This document shows, in pieces, positions 45,411-54,930 of a stretch of DNA of 64,000 nucleotides; the stretch's first letter is position 1; each line of letters begins with the position of its first letter. The stretch is taken from the NCBI GenBank assembly GCA_014584345.1, contig JACTNB010000013.1, positions 248,001 to 312,000 on the forward strand, written 5' to 3'. The notes beneath the pieces are model-generated. The model did not search any database, had not been told where the DNA came from, and was given only the letters and a program-made list of their open reading frames with translations. The translations under genes were made by a program, and so were the position numbers. The stretch is from Planctomycetota bacterium. GTDB taxonomy: Bacteria; Planctomycetota; Planctomycetia; Planctomycetales; Planctomycetaceae.

Positions 45411-47021
45411 TCATCCCAGTGCCCGCTCGGATTCGGTCAGCTTCTCGACCACCGCGCACCCGCAGGCATCGCTCCAGACGTTGACCGTGGTGCGGCCCAT
45501 GTCGAGCAGCCGATCGACCGCGATAATCACTCCCTGGGCTTCGAGGGGGAGTCCCACGGCCTGGAGCACAATCGCCATCATCACCAGGCCCGCATGGGGG
45601 ATACCGGCGGCACCGATACTGGCCAGCAGCGCGGTCACCGCCACCACAAGTTGCGTGGACAGCGTCATTTCAAAACCGACGGTCGCCTGTGCGATGAACA
45701 ACACCGCGACGGCTTCGTACAACGCGGTGCCATCCATGTTAATGGTTGCGCCCAGCGGGAGTACGAACGAACTGGTCCGATTGGAAATGCCCGCGTTTTT
45801 CTCGACACACGTAATCGTCAGTGGCAAGGTTCCATTCGAGGAAGCCGTCGAAAAGGCGGTCATCAGGGCTGGGCTGAGCGCCCGGGCATACGCGCGTGGA
45901 GATCGACGGGCAATAAAGGCCAGGATCAGCGGCATGGTGAGACACCCGTGAATCAGCAGGGCCAGCGCTACGGTCACCATGTACCAGGCCAGCGTGCCGA
46001 AGATTTCCGCCCCCTGCGAGGCCGTCGCGTATGTCATGAAGGCCAGCACGCCAATCGGGGCCAGATGAATGATGAACATGGTCATCCCCATGATCACCTG
46101 AAAGAACGACGAAAAGAAACTCGTCAGCGGCTTGCGGACCTCCTCGGTCGCCAGCACGATGAAAATGCCGAACAGTATGCTGAACGTGATGATTGACAGG
46201 AAATCGCCATTCGCCAGCGCGGCGACGGGATTTGGGGGAATCATGTTGTCGATCAGGCCGCTGAACACTCCCAGCAGCGATTGATTTTCGCCGAACGGTT
46301 GCACTTCGCCCGTACCGGGCAGGGTCGCACCTCGACCAGGCCCGATCAGATTCACCACCAGCAGCCCCGTCGTGATGGCCAGCAGGCTGGTCACCAGGTA
46401 ATAAGTCAGCGTTTTGCCGAACATCGAACCAAGATTCCGCGTACCTCCCAGGCCCGAGACCCCCGTAATCAGCGATGTTACAATCAGCGGAATGGTCACC
46501 ATTCTCAACAATCGCAGAAACAGGTCGCCGATCCACTTCGAAAAGATGGTGACCCTCCGTGACCAGCTGGCACGATACTCGTCCAGCACTGTCTCGAAGG
46601 GAGGATGTTTCTTGAGCAGTGCCTCTCGGCTCGTGAATTTTTCCTCGGAGAGGATCTGTCGGCCGTTGTATTCGCGGGAATAGGACAGATGAATTGCCGA
46701 GGTATCCTCCATCAGGCGCAGGCGTCGCTGTCGCACCGCGATTTCCGGGCCCTCCGTTTCGGGATCCCAGGTTTCCGGCCGGGGCAATTCGGGAAATTGC
46801 CTCGAGAATTCCTGGAACGTGAGCTTGCGGGGGGGCACAATCGAATGGGGAGCGCCGGGCAGGCGTTCGTCCACCATGACCAGCCCGTCCTGGGTGCTCA
46901 ACCGAAACGTAAATTCCTCCTCGAGCAGACGTTCGCCAGGATTGAACAGAACCCCCACGATCACACCGAGAATCAGCGCAATGAAAATCTGAATGTGCAA
47001 GGGCGATCGGAACGGATTCAT
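45411..47021 (-). CDS. Dicarboxylate/amino acid:cation symporter with a large inserted domain
   Basis: 536 aa. DAACS/GltP signatures are MTAFSTASSNGTLPLTITCV (the serine-rich hairpin tip), LPLGATINMDGTALYEAVAV and IAVDRLLDMGRTTVNVWSDA. Between helix 1 (IQIFIALILGVIVGVLF, 10-26) and helix 2 (near FLRLLRMVTIPLIVTSLIT, 167) lies a soluble stretch of about 130 residues, much longer than in E. coli GltP. It is charged and presumably periplasmic. It transports glutamate, aspartate or C4-dicarboxylates with H+ or Na+ (family inference). Confidence 0.88.
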   Translation of the reverse strand: MNPFRSPLHIQIFIALILGVIVGVLFNPGERLLEEEFTFRLSTQDGLVMVDERLPGAPHSIVPPRKLTFQEFSRQFPELPRPETWDPETEGPEIAVRQRRLRLMEDTSAIHLSYSREYNGRQILSEEKFTSREALLKKHPPFETVLDEYRASWSRRVTIFSKWIGDLFLRLLRMVTIPLIVTSLITGVSGLGGTRNLGSMFGKTLTYYLVTSLLAITTGLLVVNLIGPGRGATLPGTGEVQPFGENQSLLGVFSGLIDNMIPPNPVAALANGDFLSIITFSILFGIFIVLATEEVRKPLTSFFSSFFQVIMGMTMFIIHLAPIGVLAFMTYATASQGAEIFGTLAWYMVTVALALLIHGCLTMPLILAFIARRSPRAYARALSPALMTAFSTASSNGTLPLTITCVEKNAGISNRTSSFVLPLGATINMDGTALYEAVAVLFIAQATVGFEMTLSTQLVVAVTALLASIGAAGIPHAGLVMMAIVLQAVGLPLEAQGVIIAVDRLLDMGRTTVNVWSDACGCAVVEKLTESERALG

Positions 47022-47198
47022 GCCGCTACTCCCAAGGGGGGTGGAGGCAGGTCCACCCTGAATGAGGGTTGGTGATGGGCGGGAGGCAGTTTAAGCGGGA
47101 TAATCCCCACGCAGGAAATCGCCGCGCGCCGGTTGCATGGTAAACGAATCGGCCTGTGAAGGACACATACCCGCCCTGGCCTCGATCATACGTGAAAA

Positions 47199-50100
47199 TT
47201 ACGAGGGGTCGTCCGCGGGGGACTCTGGTTGCAGCATCAGCGTTCCCTCGCTGAAATTCAGCCGATAACGGGGCATTTTTCCGGTGGCGGGGAGTTCGAT
47301 CTCGATGTCTGTCAGCCGGCCCTCCAGGCCCGCGCGGGCGGTGCTGATTGTCTGGCCCGACCGCTTGTCGACAACCTCCAGCCGGGGTTCGAATTTGAGT
47401 TGTTGATTTCCAGCCTCGTCTTCGCGATGCACGGGGACAATCGCGCCATAGACCAGGAAGGGAAACCCGGATGGTTGCTGGGGGATCCAGCGGAGCAGTT
47501 CCAGTTGCCTGGTCCACAATAGTTGACCTGTCTTCCGTTCGATCGCCACGACCGGGCCATGGATGTCCTGCAGCGAATGGAAGGCCAGCGGTTGGGTGAT
47601 GGTTTCCGGCCTGGCGGTGAAGTGCACGAACCAGCGGTGTTCGTCTGCGACAACAAACAGTTCGCGTGCCCGGGAATCGGGAACCTGCAACGCGGCAAAA
47701 ATCGGTTCCTCGCGCAACGGTTCGAGAATCCGCAGCAGGTGGGTGGCGTGATCGATGCAAACCAGGTGCTCTTCCGAAGCTCGGGCCAGCGTCACGGAGC
47801 CACTGGTATCGAATTGCCAGCGGATCTGGCCCCGCGCCAGGTCAAAGCCATACAGTTGTCCCTCGTCGGGGTTTAAGCGTCTCCAGAAGACCGCGATTTC
47901 CCGCGTGAGCGCCAACAGGCGATCGTGCTGAGGGAGTTGAAACGATCGCCCGGGTTGACCATCGGTCAGGCGAAATTGCCGCGCCTGCTGATTGGCCAGG
48001 TCGAGACTGTAAACCAAGGCCTGGTCCACCCATACGAGTTCCTCCGCCCCTTGTCCCGTTTCGAGTTCCCATAGGATTTGGCCGTCCAGGGCATCACGCA
48101 CCAGGATGCGGCTCTCCTCGCGATAGACCAGTTGATGATCGACACAGCGCGCCAGTTGTCCAACTTCCCGTTCCCACGACAACAACAGCGGGGCGGGGCC
48201 GATGACCTTGACGGCGTCGGTTTCCACGAATCCGAATCCGGGTTGCTGGGGCGCGCCCCCCTGTCCGAATTCGGCACTCCAGAGCGGCTTGGCCGGCTGT
48301 TTGTCGCGCGCCGCCGACAGGGTATCAAAACCATGCAACTCCCCCTCGCAGGCCACCAGCAGCAGATGCCCTTCCGAACGGAGGACGCATTCCCCTCCCC
48401 CGGGCAACCCTTCGGGGAAGAGAGCAGTCCACCGAGGTTGATTCAGCGGATCGCGCGCCGTCAGTTCCGCGGTGGAACGCAGCAGTTCGAAACTCCACCC
48501 GGGCCAGGGACTGAGGGCCGTCTCTTCCAGGCTTATGGATCGGGGCTGATCGGCCTGCGCCAGGGCGTGTTCCTCCGGGAGCACCGACACGGCGAAACGA
48601 TCGGCCGGGAGCAGCGGCGCGCGGGCGCGCGAAAATCCGTCCACGGGCAGGGCTTTTGTCCATTCGGCGGCCAAGTCCTTTCCGGTGCGATTTTCCAGGC
48701 AGAGGCGATCGGCAAACTCGTTTTCCAGCCTCCACAACAGCGGGCTGAGAGCAGACCAGCCCCTGAGCTGCAGATACAAACGTGCTAGCCGCGCGGTGAT
48801 TTCCGGCTGCGACTCAGCCGTGCTCCGCTCGGCCAGCCAGAGCAGATGGCGCTCGAGCGTCAAGGGTGACTCACTGGAAGCAGGACTACGGACGATACGC
48901 CAGCGGGCTGCTTCCTCCAGGTCGACGGCCCGGAACAGCGGGAGCAACAATCTCAGGCTTTCGGGATCGGTCTGTTGTTCCAGGAGTTCCCGGCAGTGCA
49001 GCAGGACGGATTCCCTTTCCGCGGGGGGAAGCTGCGGCAGCAGATCCAGCAGAAACCCGGTGGTCAACCGATCGGCTCGTACGCGGCGTTCTCCCGAAAT
49101 CGCCACCAACTGGTTGCGATGAGCGGGCGACGTCAGCACTCCCTCCAGCACGCGCAGGGCTTCCGCGGGTTGTTTCAGGCGCTGCAGCGCCTTGGCATAT
49201 CGAATCACGATATCCGTGGAATGCTCGGCGGCGACCATCAGCTGGGCCAGTTCCTGGGCTTCCTCCGGAGAAAAATGGATGTCGGCGATGTTGGCGCTCA
49301 GCAGGGTGCGGGTCAACTGGCGCGCGATTTCGGGGGATTGCTCCGCGCGGTAGGCCCGCTGCAGCAGCGCAAGCCCCTCCCGCGACTGTCCCAGGTGCAA
49401 CGCCAGTTCTCCCCTCAGCAACAGCAGGCTCGCGTGTTCGGGATTTTCACGCAGGCCCGTTTCCAGGTAGTGACTCAAGTGGGCCAGTGGTTCGAAGCCG
49501 ATCAGCCGGTCTTCTCCCAGGGCAAACAGTTGATCTCCCGCCGCGAGCAGATTTCCCAGGGGATGACGCGCGTCGGCGGCGACTGCCGTTTCCGCCAAAA
49601 TCCGTCCGGTTGCCAGATCGAGCGTGAGCAGCCCGGACGGGTTCATTGCCAGGTGATAGGTCTCGCGTTGCACAATCCCGCGGCCCGCGGGCCCCCCCTC
49701 GGGCAACGCAGTGGACCAGAGTTCCTCGCCATCCCGCAGCCGCAGGCAACGTACCACGCGTTTCCCCACGATCAGCACGGTCCGCGCGGGAGTCACATCG
49801 ATGAACATGCCATCCCGGCGGGGTTCCGTCCACTGCAACTCTCCCGAGATCAAGTCGCAGCAGAACAGATCCTGCGCATCCCCGGGCGTGAACAAGACCC
49901 GGGTGTCCTGCACCACGGGGGCACTTTCCTGCCAATGCTTTCCATTCAACAGATCCACTTCGGGTGGCTGGCTGCGTGCATCGGCCCTGCGATTTCGGAA
50001 CGGCAGCACGGGTTCGGCCGGCGCAGGCGGTTCCTTGTACACAAAGACCCAACGCAGCTCGCGCAGTTGCGTGTCGCAGGCGACGGCCATGCCGGAATTG

Positions 50101-51788
50101 GTCAGGCCAATCAGAAACGGTTCGGCGGAAACCAGGCTCGCCCCCTGCAGCCGCCGCGGGCGGTCATCAACGATGGAAAATTCCGGATGCACCAGGGGTT
50201 GCATCCAGCGTGGTTGTCCCGTGGCGGGATCGAGTTCCGACAGAAACAGTTCCCTGCCATTCTCCGAGAGGGTAAACAGCCCGCTTTCGGCGGGCAGGGG
50301 GGGGCCCAGAAAGAAATGGCGACTGAATTCCGGGGCTTGCCGGCCTTGCGTCCCGCCAATTTCCCACAGTAGACCGCCGGAATGCAGGTCAACCGCCGCC
50401 AGGACATTGGTTTCGGCGGCCAGCAGCGGAACTCCCGTACTGTTCTGCAAGGCACGTCCCAGCAGGGGAGCGTGTACCAGCCCATTCCCGCGGACGGAAA
50501 AGACGCGTGTCCCATCGCTGCTGAGGGTTCCGGTCGTCAGGTCTCCCACCATTTGCTGTAACAGGTACTGGTGTAATTCTCCGATTTCCCCAGAGGCATA
50601 CACGGGATACCGCTCGACCAGGTCATCGCTGTGCAGATATTCCAGAATGTCGTCGGTCGTCGAGGATTTCCATGCGAGCCGACCATCTCGACGTGAAAAG
50701 GCGGCGAGGGCACCAAAGCCGGCCACCACCACATGCTCGCCCACTACGATGGGATTCCAGGCAGGCAATACTGAAAACTGCTCGCTCCGCAGCAGCCGAT
50801 GCAGGTACTCCTGCAGATCGGACACGGCGGTGCGGCGCGGCAGATGATCGGGCATCAGGCTTTCCCGAACATTCGTCTGCCAGGCGATTCTCGGCAAGGG
50901 ACTGAATCCGCTGGCCTGCCGCCGACGCTCGACCGATCGTCGAAACATGGGCCAATCGGGCGTTGCCAGGCGGTCCTGGTCTGCACGTGCCAATACGTTC
51001 GGATCCAGTGCGGACTGGCCGAGCAGGACCAGGAGTTCGTCCAGCTCAAGCGGAATTCCGCCGAGCGTTACCGATTGCAGTTTCTGTTGCTCGAAATATT
51101 CCTGCAGCAGCGCACGGGCCGCTTCGGGTTGCTCCAGACGAATCAGGCAAACCGCCCGCTGCAGCGTGAGTGCCGGTTCGAAACGCGGGGCAAAACGACG
51201 GATCGCTGCCAGGCGATTTAACTGCGTCAGACAGGCCAGGTAACGTCCGCGATCCAACAGGTGGCTGGCAAGCAGGTACGCCGCATCCGAACCCGCCTGG
51301 GAGTGTAAATACAACCGGCTCGCTTCAACCAGATGCCGCGACTGCTGGTCTTCCGAGAATTGCTTGAGCAAATAGGCGGCCTTGGGGCCCGACTGCGTTT
51401 CGTAGGCCTGCAGCACTCCCGCGGGGAGTTGTTCGATCCACACGTCCAGCTGCTGCCGCGCACTCACGCGGGTCTTGCCGATACGTGTGAAATAATCGAC
51501 CGGGTGTTCAATAACGGCCTGGAGTGCCGTCGCGGCCTCCAGCACGCGTTCCTCACGCGCCAACTGAGCGGTGGTGTTCAGCTTGCGAGTCAGTTCGAGT
51601 TCGATCGGAATCTGGAACCAGTCGGCCTGATCGGAGGGCTCCCCGGCATTCCGATCACGAAAAATCTCGGGCAAATCCCCTTGTGCCAAACAGGAGGGGG
51701 GAACCAGATAGCTCGCGAACAGCAAGCACCAGCAGAACATCCACCTGCTTGGTCCGCGGTTGCGGCGTTGTCGATCGAGGAGATTCAT
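47199..51788 (-). CDS. Giant secreted TPR/PQQ-type beta-propeller protein
   Basis: 1529 aa from ATG 51788 (MNLLDRQRRNRGPSRW), whose signal peptide ends SCLAQ. The start further upstream would lengthen the N-region implausibly. Residues 40-260 contain helical hairpins (LLASHLLDRGRYLACLTQLN). A PQQ/quinoprotein-like propeller follows with repeated blade patterns (AFSRRDGRLAWKSS, LDPATGQPRWMQPL, DLATGRILAE), then a second TPR region (LLRGELALHLGQSREGLALL), and a second propeller (RDALDGQILWELETGQG). No PQQ-ligand set was confirmed, so it is likely a structural propeller. Single gene. Confidence 0.8.
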   Translation of the reverse strand: MNLLDRQRRNRGPSRWMFCWCLLFASYLVPPSCLAQGDLPEIFRDRNAGEPSDQADWFQIPIELELTRKLNTTAQLAREERVLEAATALQAVIEHPVDYFTRIGKTRVSARQQLDVWIEQLPAGVLQAYETQSGPKAAYLLKQFSEDQQSRHLVEASRLYLHSQAGSDAAYLLASHLLDRGRYLACLTQLNRLAAIRRFAPRFEPALTLQRAVCLIRLEQPEAARALLQEYFEQQKLQSVTLGGIPLELDELLVLLGQSALDPNVLARADQDRLATPDWPMFRRSVERRRQASGFSPLPRIAWQTNVRESLMPDHLPRRTAVSDLQEYLHRLLRSEQFSVLPAWNPIVVGEHVVVAGFGALAAFSRRDGRLAWKSSTTDDILEYLHSDDLVERYPVYASGEIGELHQYLLQQMVGDLTTGTLSSDGTRVFSVRGNGLVHAPLLGRALQNSTGVPLLAAETNVLAAVDLHSGGLLWEIGGTQGRQAPEFSRHFFLGPPLPAESGLFTLSENGRELFLSELDPATGQPRWMQPLVHPEFSIVDDRPRRLQGASLVSAEPFLIGLTNSGMAVACDTQLRELRWVFVYKEPPAPAEPVLPFRNRRADARSQPPEVDLLNGKHWQESAPVVQDTRVLFTPGDAQDLFCCDLISGELQWTEPRRDGMFIDVTPARTVLIVGKRVVRCLRLRDGEELWSTALPEGGPAGRGIVQRETYHLAMNPSGLLTLDLATGRILAETAVAADARHPLGNLLAAGDQLFALGEDRLIGFEPLAHLSHYLETGLRENPEHASLLLLRGELALHLGQSREGLALLQRAYRAEQSPEIARQLTRTLLSANIADIHFSPEEAQELAQLMVAAEHSTDIVIRYAKALQRLKQPAEALRVLEGVLTSPAHRNQLVAISGERRVRADRLTTGFLLDLLPQLPPAERESVLLHCRELLEQQTDPESLRLLLPLFRAVDLEEAARWRIVRSPASSESPLTLERHLLWLAERSTAESQPEITARLARLYLQLRGWSALSPLLWRLENEFADRLCLENRTGKDLAAEWTKALPVDGFSRARAPLLPADRFAVSVLPEEHALAQADQPRSISLEETALSPWPGWSFELLRSTAELTARDPLNQPRWTALFPEGLPGGGECVLRSEGHLLLVACEGELHGFDTLSAARDKQPAKPLWSAEFGQGGAPQQPGFGFVETDAVKVIGPAPLLLSWEREVGQLARCVDHQLVYREESRILVRDALDGQILWELETGQGAEELVWVDQALVYSLDLANQQARQFRLTDGQPGRSFQLPQHDRLLALTREIAVFWRRLNPDEGQLYGFDLARGQIRWQFDTSGSVTLARASEEHLVCIDHATHLLRILEPLREEPIFAALQVPDSRARELFVVADEHRWFVHFTARPETITQPLAFHSLQDIHGPVVAIERKTGQLLWTRQLELLRWIPQQPSGFPFLVYGAIVPVHREDEAGNQQLKFEPRLEVVDKRSGQTISTARAGLEGRLTDIEIELPATGKMPRYRLNFSEGTLMLQPESPADDPS

Positions 51789-52009
51789 GAAGGCTTTCCG
51801 CATCCGTCTCGGAAACGGCAGACGAGTATCCATGGGCCAGCACTTCCCTGCGCAGAGCCGCTGCTGCGCAGGGGACGGTTCTATTCTACCTGTCGACTGC
51901 AGTACTGACAAACGCGGTTCGGACCACACCCGCCATTTCGCGAGGAATGAATCGATGCGCACGCGCGTCGGTTACGCTGTCCGGCAGGATATTGTCAGAG
52001 CGAACAGTG

Positions 52010-52894
52010 CTACTCGAAGGCGCGGCTGGCGGTTTTCTCGGGTGTCGGGAAATTCGGCGGAACCTGGGTCAGAGTGACCTTGCCGGTGGCCGCCCACTCC
52101 GTCCCGCGTTGCAGCGTTACTTGAAACCCCACGCAGTTCATCGCGGTAAGATCGTGTCCCAGAGCCGTGTGAAAAACACGGCCGTTTCCATGTTCCAGGG
52201 TCATCAGCAAAGGTTCTACTTCTCCGGAACCATTGGTGGCGGGATCGGAATAAGCCGTCGCCAGCACGGACAAATTCCGCGCCGGGCCGCGCAGGCGGTC
52301 GTACAGTTCATCCGCCTGATGCAGCCATTCCGGGGGCAAGCCCCGCATGATGGCATGGCTGTTGTCAAAGGTCCTCACGACAAACTCATGGCGAGCCCCG
52401 TGGCTCCCCCCGCGTCCCTCGGAGGTATCCAGCACCATTTTTCCGTCTCGAAAACGGACGTACGGTCCCGATTTTTCGTTGCGGCCGCCCCAGCCTCCCA
52501 GGCCAATCAGCAGATTGTACTCCGGCCATTCGGGGAAGGCATTGTTGGCGGCGTGCACCACCACGAATCCCCCACCTCCCTTGACGTAGCTGTATAACGC
52601 CTCGCGGGTGGCGGCAGACCACAAGTCGCCGTTGTAGTTAGAAACGACCACGTCGTAATCCGCGAAGCGGGGCTGGAAGTTCGACAAATCCTCTCCCTTG
52701 GGAGGGGAAGTGGCCCGTTCGACAGCAAAGCGTCCCGTGCTTTCGAGAATTTTGATCAGCAACGGGGATGTCTGTTGCCAGTTGTGATTGTTCTGTCCAT
52801 CCAGGAGCAGGACCTTCAGTTTGTCTTGCGCGTAAACTTCCGGTCCATGCAGTAATCCGGTCAGGATCAACAGGGCAGCGACGAGACGAGACAT
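52010..52894 (-). CDS. ThuA-domain protein
   Basis: 294 aa. A signal peptide ends EVYAQD. The ThuA (glutamine-amidotransferase-like) domain shows LKVLLLDGQNNHNWQQT, VVSNYNGDLW, VKGGGGFVVVHAANNAFPEW and WLHQADELYDRLRGPARNLS, with GRVFHTALGHD at the end. ThuA proteins are linked to sugar (trehalose) utilisation and are expanded in planctomycetes. It is the third gene of the propeller cluster. The catalytic Cys of true amidotransferases is not evident, which is normal for the family. Confidence 0.88.
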   Translation of the reverse strand: MSRLVAALLILTGLLHGPEVYAQDKLKVLLLDGQNNHNWQQTSPLLIKILESTGRFAVERATSPPKGEDLSNFQPRFADYDVVVSNYNGDLWSAATREALYSYVKGGGGFVVVHAANNAFPEWPEYNLLIGLGGWGGRNEKSGPYVRFRDGKMVLDTSEGRGGSHGARHEFVVRTFDNSHAIMRGLPPEWLHQADELYDRLRGPARNLSVLATAYSDPATNGSGEVEPLLMTLEHGNGRVFHTALGHDLTAMNCVGFQVTLQRGTEWAATGKVTLTQVPPNFPTPEKTASRAFE

Positions 52895-53018
52895 GGTCGA
52901 ATTCCTTCAGAACGGGACATTCCGCGAGACAGGGACAAGTGGGAAACGGATCCGGGGTGTTTCGGCGCATGAAAACGAGCCCTCCGGATCAGACCAGAGG
53001 GCTCGGAAACTTTCAGGG

Positions 53019-54848
53019 CTACTTCGTCACTTCGAAACAGTACAACCGGGAACGATCTGAGATGTACATCTTGCCGTTCGCAATCGTGGGCGTGCTGTAA
53101 ATCGAGGAATCGAAGGGAATTTCCGCCAGAACCTTCTCTTCCTTCCCCGTGGCCAGGACCACCAGATCGCCATCTTCGTCTCCCAGGAACACCTTGCCGT
53201 CGGCAACCATCGGGGAACCCCAGAGGGCGGCGAAGGTATCGTACTCCCAATACCGTTCGCCGGTCTTGAAATCGAGGCAATGCAGGAAGCCACTTAAATC
53301 GGGGGCATAGACGAGGCCATCGTGAATGGCGACCGTGGAAATCGTGCGGCGGAAGATCAACTCACCCTTCCGCCCGGTGAGGGTTCCCTCGGTATCGACA
53401 CCACCGTGATGCCAGATCGCGGCGGAGTTGGGATTCGGCGAACCATCCGGATTGACCGGGCTGACATCTCCCTTTTTGGTGCAGTCGATGCGGTACAGGT
53501 GGCCCACGCCTTCCCCGTGCTCGGGATCCTGTCCGACCGAAAGGACAATGGAATTCTCCAAAAACACCGGTGTGGAGATGATGTTGTTGCGTGTCCCCCG
53601 GCCTCCCAGTTCCCACTTGGAATCTTTGGGGTTCATGTCGAATTTCCAGATGATTTCGCCGCTTACGGCGTCGAAGGCATAAACCCAGCCATCACCGCCG
53701 GGCATGTAGATCTGGGCCACGCCATCGACCACCCCCACGGCTGGCGAGGACCATTGTCCGTGCAGAATCTGATCGAACGGTTCGTTACTTTCCCAGACAA
53801 TTTCCCCCGTGAGCTTGTTGAGGCAGAGAAAACTGGGGGCGCGGGGCGAAGGAATTTCCAGGTGTGCCTCGTCCACCCCGTTCGAGGTGACCAGGTAGAC
53901 ATGGTCCCCCCAGATCACGGGCGAACTGGTGGCCAGGTTATGCGGAAAGACGCCCAGTTCCTCGATCATGTCCAGCGACCAGATGATGTCCGCGTCTTCC
54001 TTTTCTGCGTCCACTTCCTGGGTGTAGGGTCCATTGTTTTCGCCATCGTGGAATCCGTTGATATCGAGACACATGATCTCGCAGCGATTCGTCACCACGT
54101 ACAACCGCCCCTCTTCGACGCAGGGAGACGAGCAGATCCCCTGTTCGGGCCAGTCATTCACGCGGCCCTGTTCGAGTTTATTCCGCGTCAACTGCCACAG
54201 GAAGTCGCCGGTTTCCGCGTCGAAGCAAATCAGGCAGCCCTTGTCCCCCTTGTGCTGGGGGCGGTACTCAGCTCCGTTGTTGGTCCCCACGAACACCTTG
54301 CCCGAAGCCACCACGGGGTTTCCGTAGGTTTGCGAGCCGAGTCGCGACGTGAACTTGAGCAGTTTGCCCTCTTCCGGCTTCAGGGCGGGTTTGAAGTCGC
54401 GCGAAATGCCGGTCGTTTTGTTGGCCATGTTGCGGGCAGAATCCCCTCCCCACATCGGCCAATCGCCAGAAATCACGCGTTCGCCGGCGGGCGCGGCCGG
54501 TTTTCCGTCAGCCGGTTCCACCTTGGCCAGTTCGGTGGCTTCCGGCTTCTTCATTTCGGGCTTGGCCGCTTCGGTGGCGGGCTTCGCCGGTTCCTCGGCA
54601 GGTTTGTCTTCCGGCTTGGGTTCTGCCGCGGGCTTTTTCATTTCGGGAGCGGGCGTCTCCGGCGAGGCGGGCTCGGCTTTTTCGCCCTCATGAGCGTGAT
54701 CCGCATGGTCATCGTGCAGGTCGGTGGGCTCTGCTGGCGGGGTGTCCGTGCTCGGAGCGGGCTGCTCGGCAGGCTGGCAACCGAGCCAGCAGGTCAGCGA
54801 GACGCACAAGGCGACGCAGGCGATGTTGTGAATAAACCTGACTAACAT
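53019..54848 (-). CDS. PQQ-type beta-propeller lipoprotein
   Basis: 609 aa from ATG 54848 (MLVRFIHNIACVALCVSL), with lipobox CWLGC. A disordered tether of about 120 residues includes a His/Asp-rich block (HDDHADHAHEGEK) and Pro/Lys repeats (EMKKPAAEPKPEDKP). The propeller blades follow: DWPMWGGDSARNMANKTTG, GCLICFDAETGDFLWQLTR, CLNKLTGEIVWESNEPFDQ and VYAFDAVSGEIIWKFDM. The family has quinoprotein-dehydrogenase ancestry, but catalytic residues were not verified. Middle gene of the cluster, 82 bp after the first. Confidence 0.85.
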   Translation of the reverse strand: MLVRFIHNIACVALCVSLTCWLGCQPAEQPAPSTDTPPAEPTDLHDDHADHAHEGEKAEPASPETPAPEMKKPAAEPKPEDKPAEEPAKPATEAAKPEMKKPEATELAKVEPADGKPAAPAGERVISGDWPMWGGDSARNMANKTTGISRDFKPALKPEEGKLLKFTSRLGSQTYGNPVVASGKVFVGTNNGAEYRPQHKGDKGCLICFDAETGDFLWQLTRNKLEQGRVNDWPEQGICSSPCVEEGRLYVVTNRCEIMCLDINGFHDGENNGPYTQEVDAEKEDADIIWSLDMIEELGVFPHNLATSSPVIWGDHVYLVTSNGVDEAHLEIPSPRAPSFLCLNKLTGEIVWESNEPFDQILHGQWSSPAVGVVDGVAQIYMPGGDGWVYAFDAVSGEIIWKFDMNPKDSKWELGGRGTRNNIISTPVFLENSIVLSVGQDPEHGEGVGHLYRIDCTKKGDVSPVNPDGSPNPNSAAIWHHGGVDTEGTLTGRKGELIFRRTISTVAIHDGLVYAPDLSGFLHCLDFKTGERYWEYDTFAALWGSPMVADGKVFLGDEDGDLVVLATGKEEKVLAEIPFDSSIYSTPTIANGKMYISDRSRLYCFEVTK

Positions 54849-54930
54849 ATAAAAGTTCCTTTCGATCGCGTTTCGCCGCGATACCTGTCTGGAGATGCGT
54901 GAACCTCGATAGCGTGGTTCCACGAGTATT

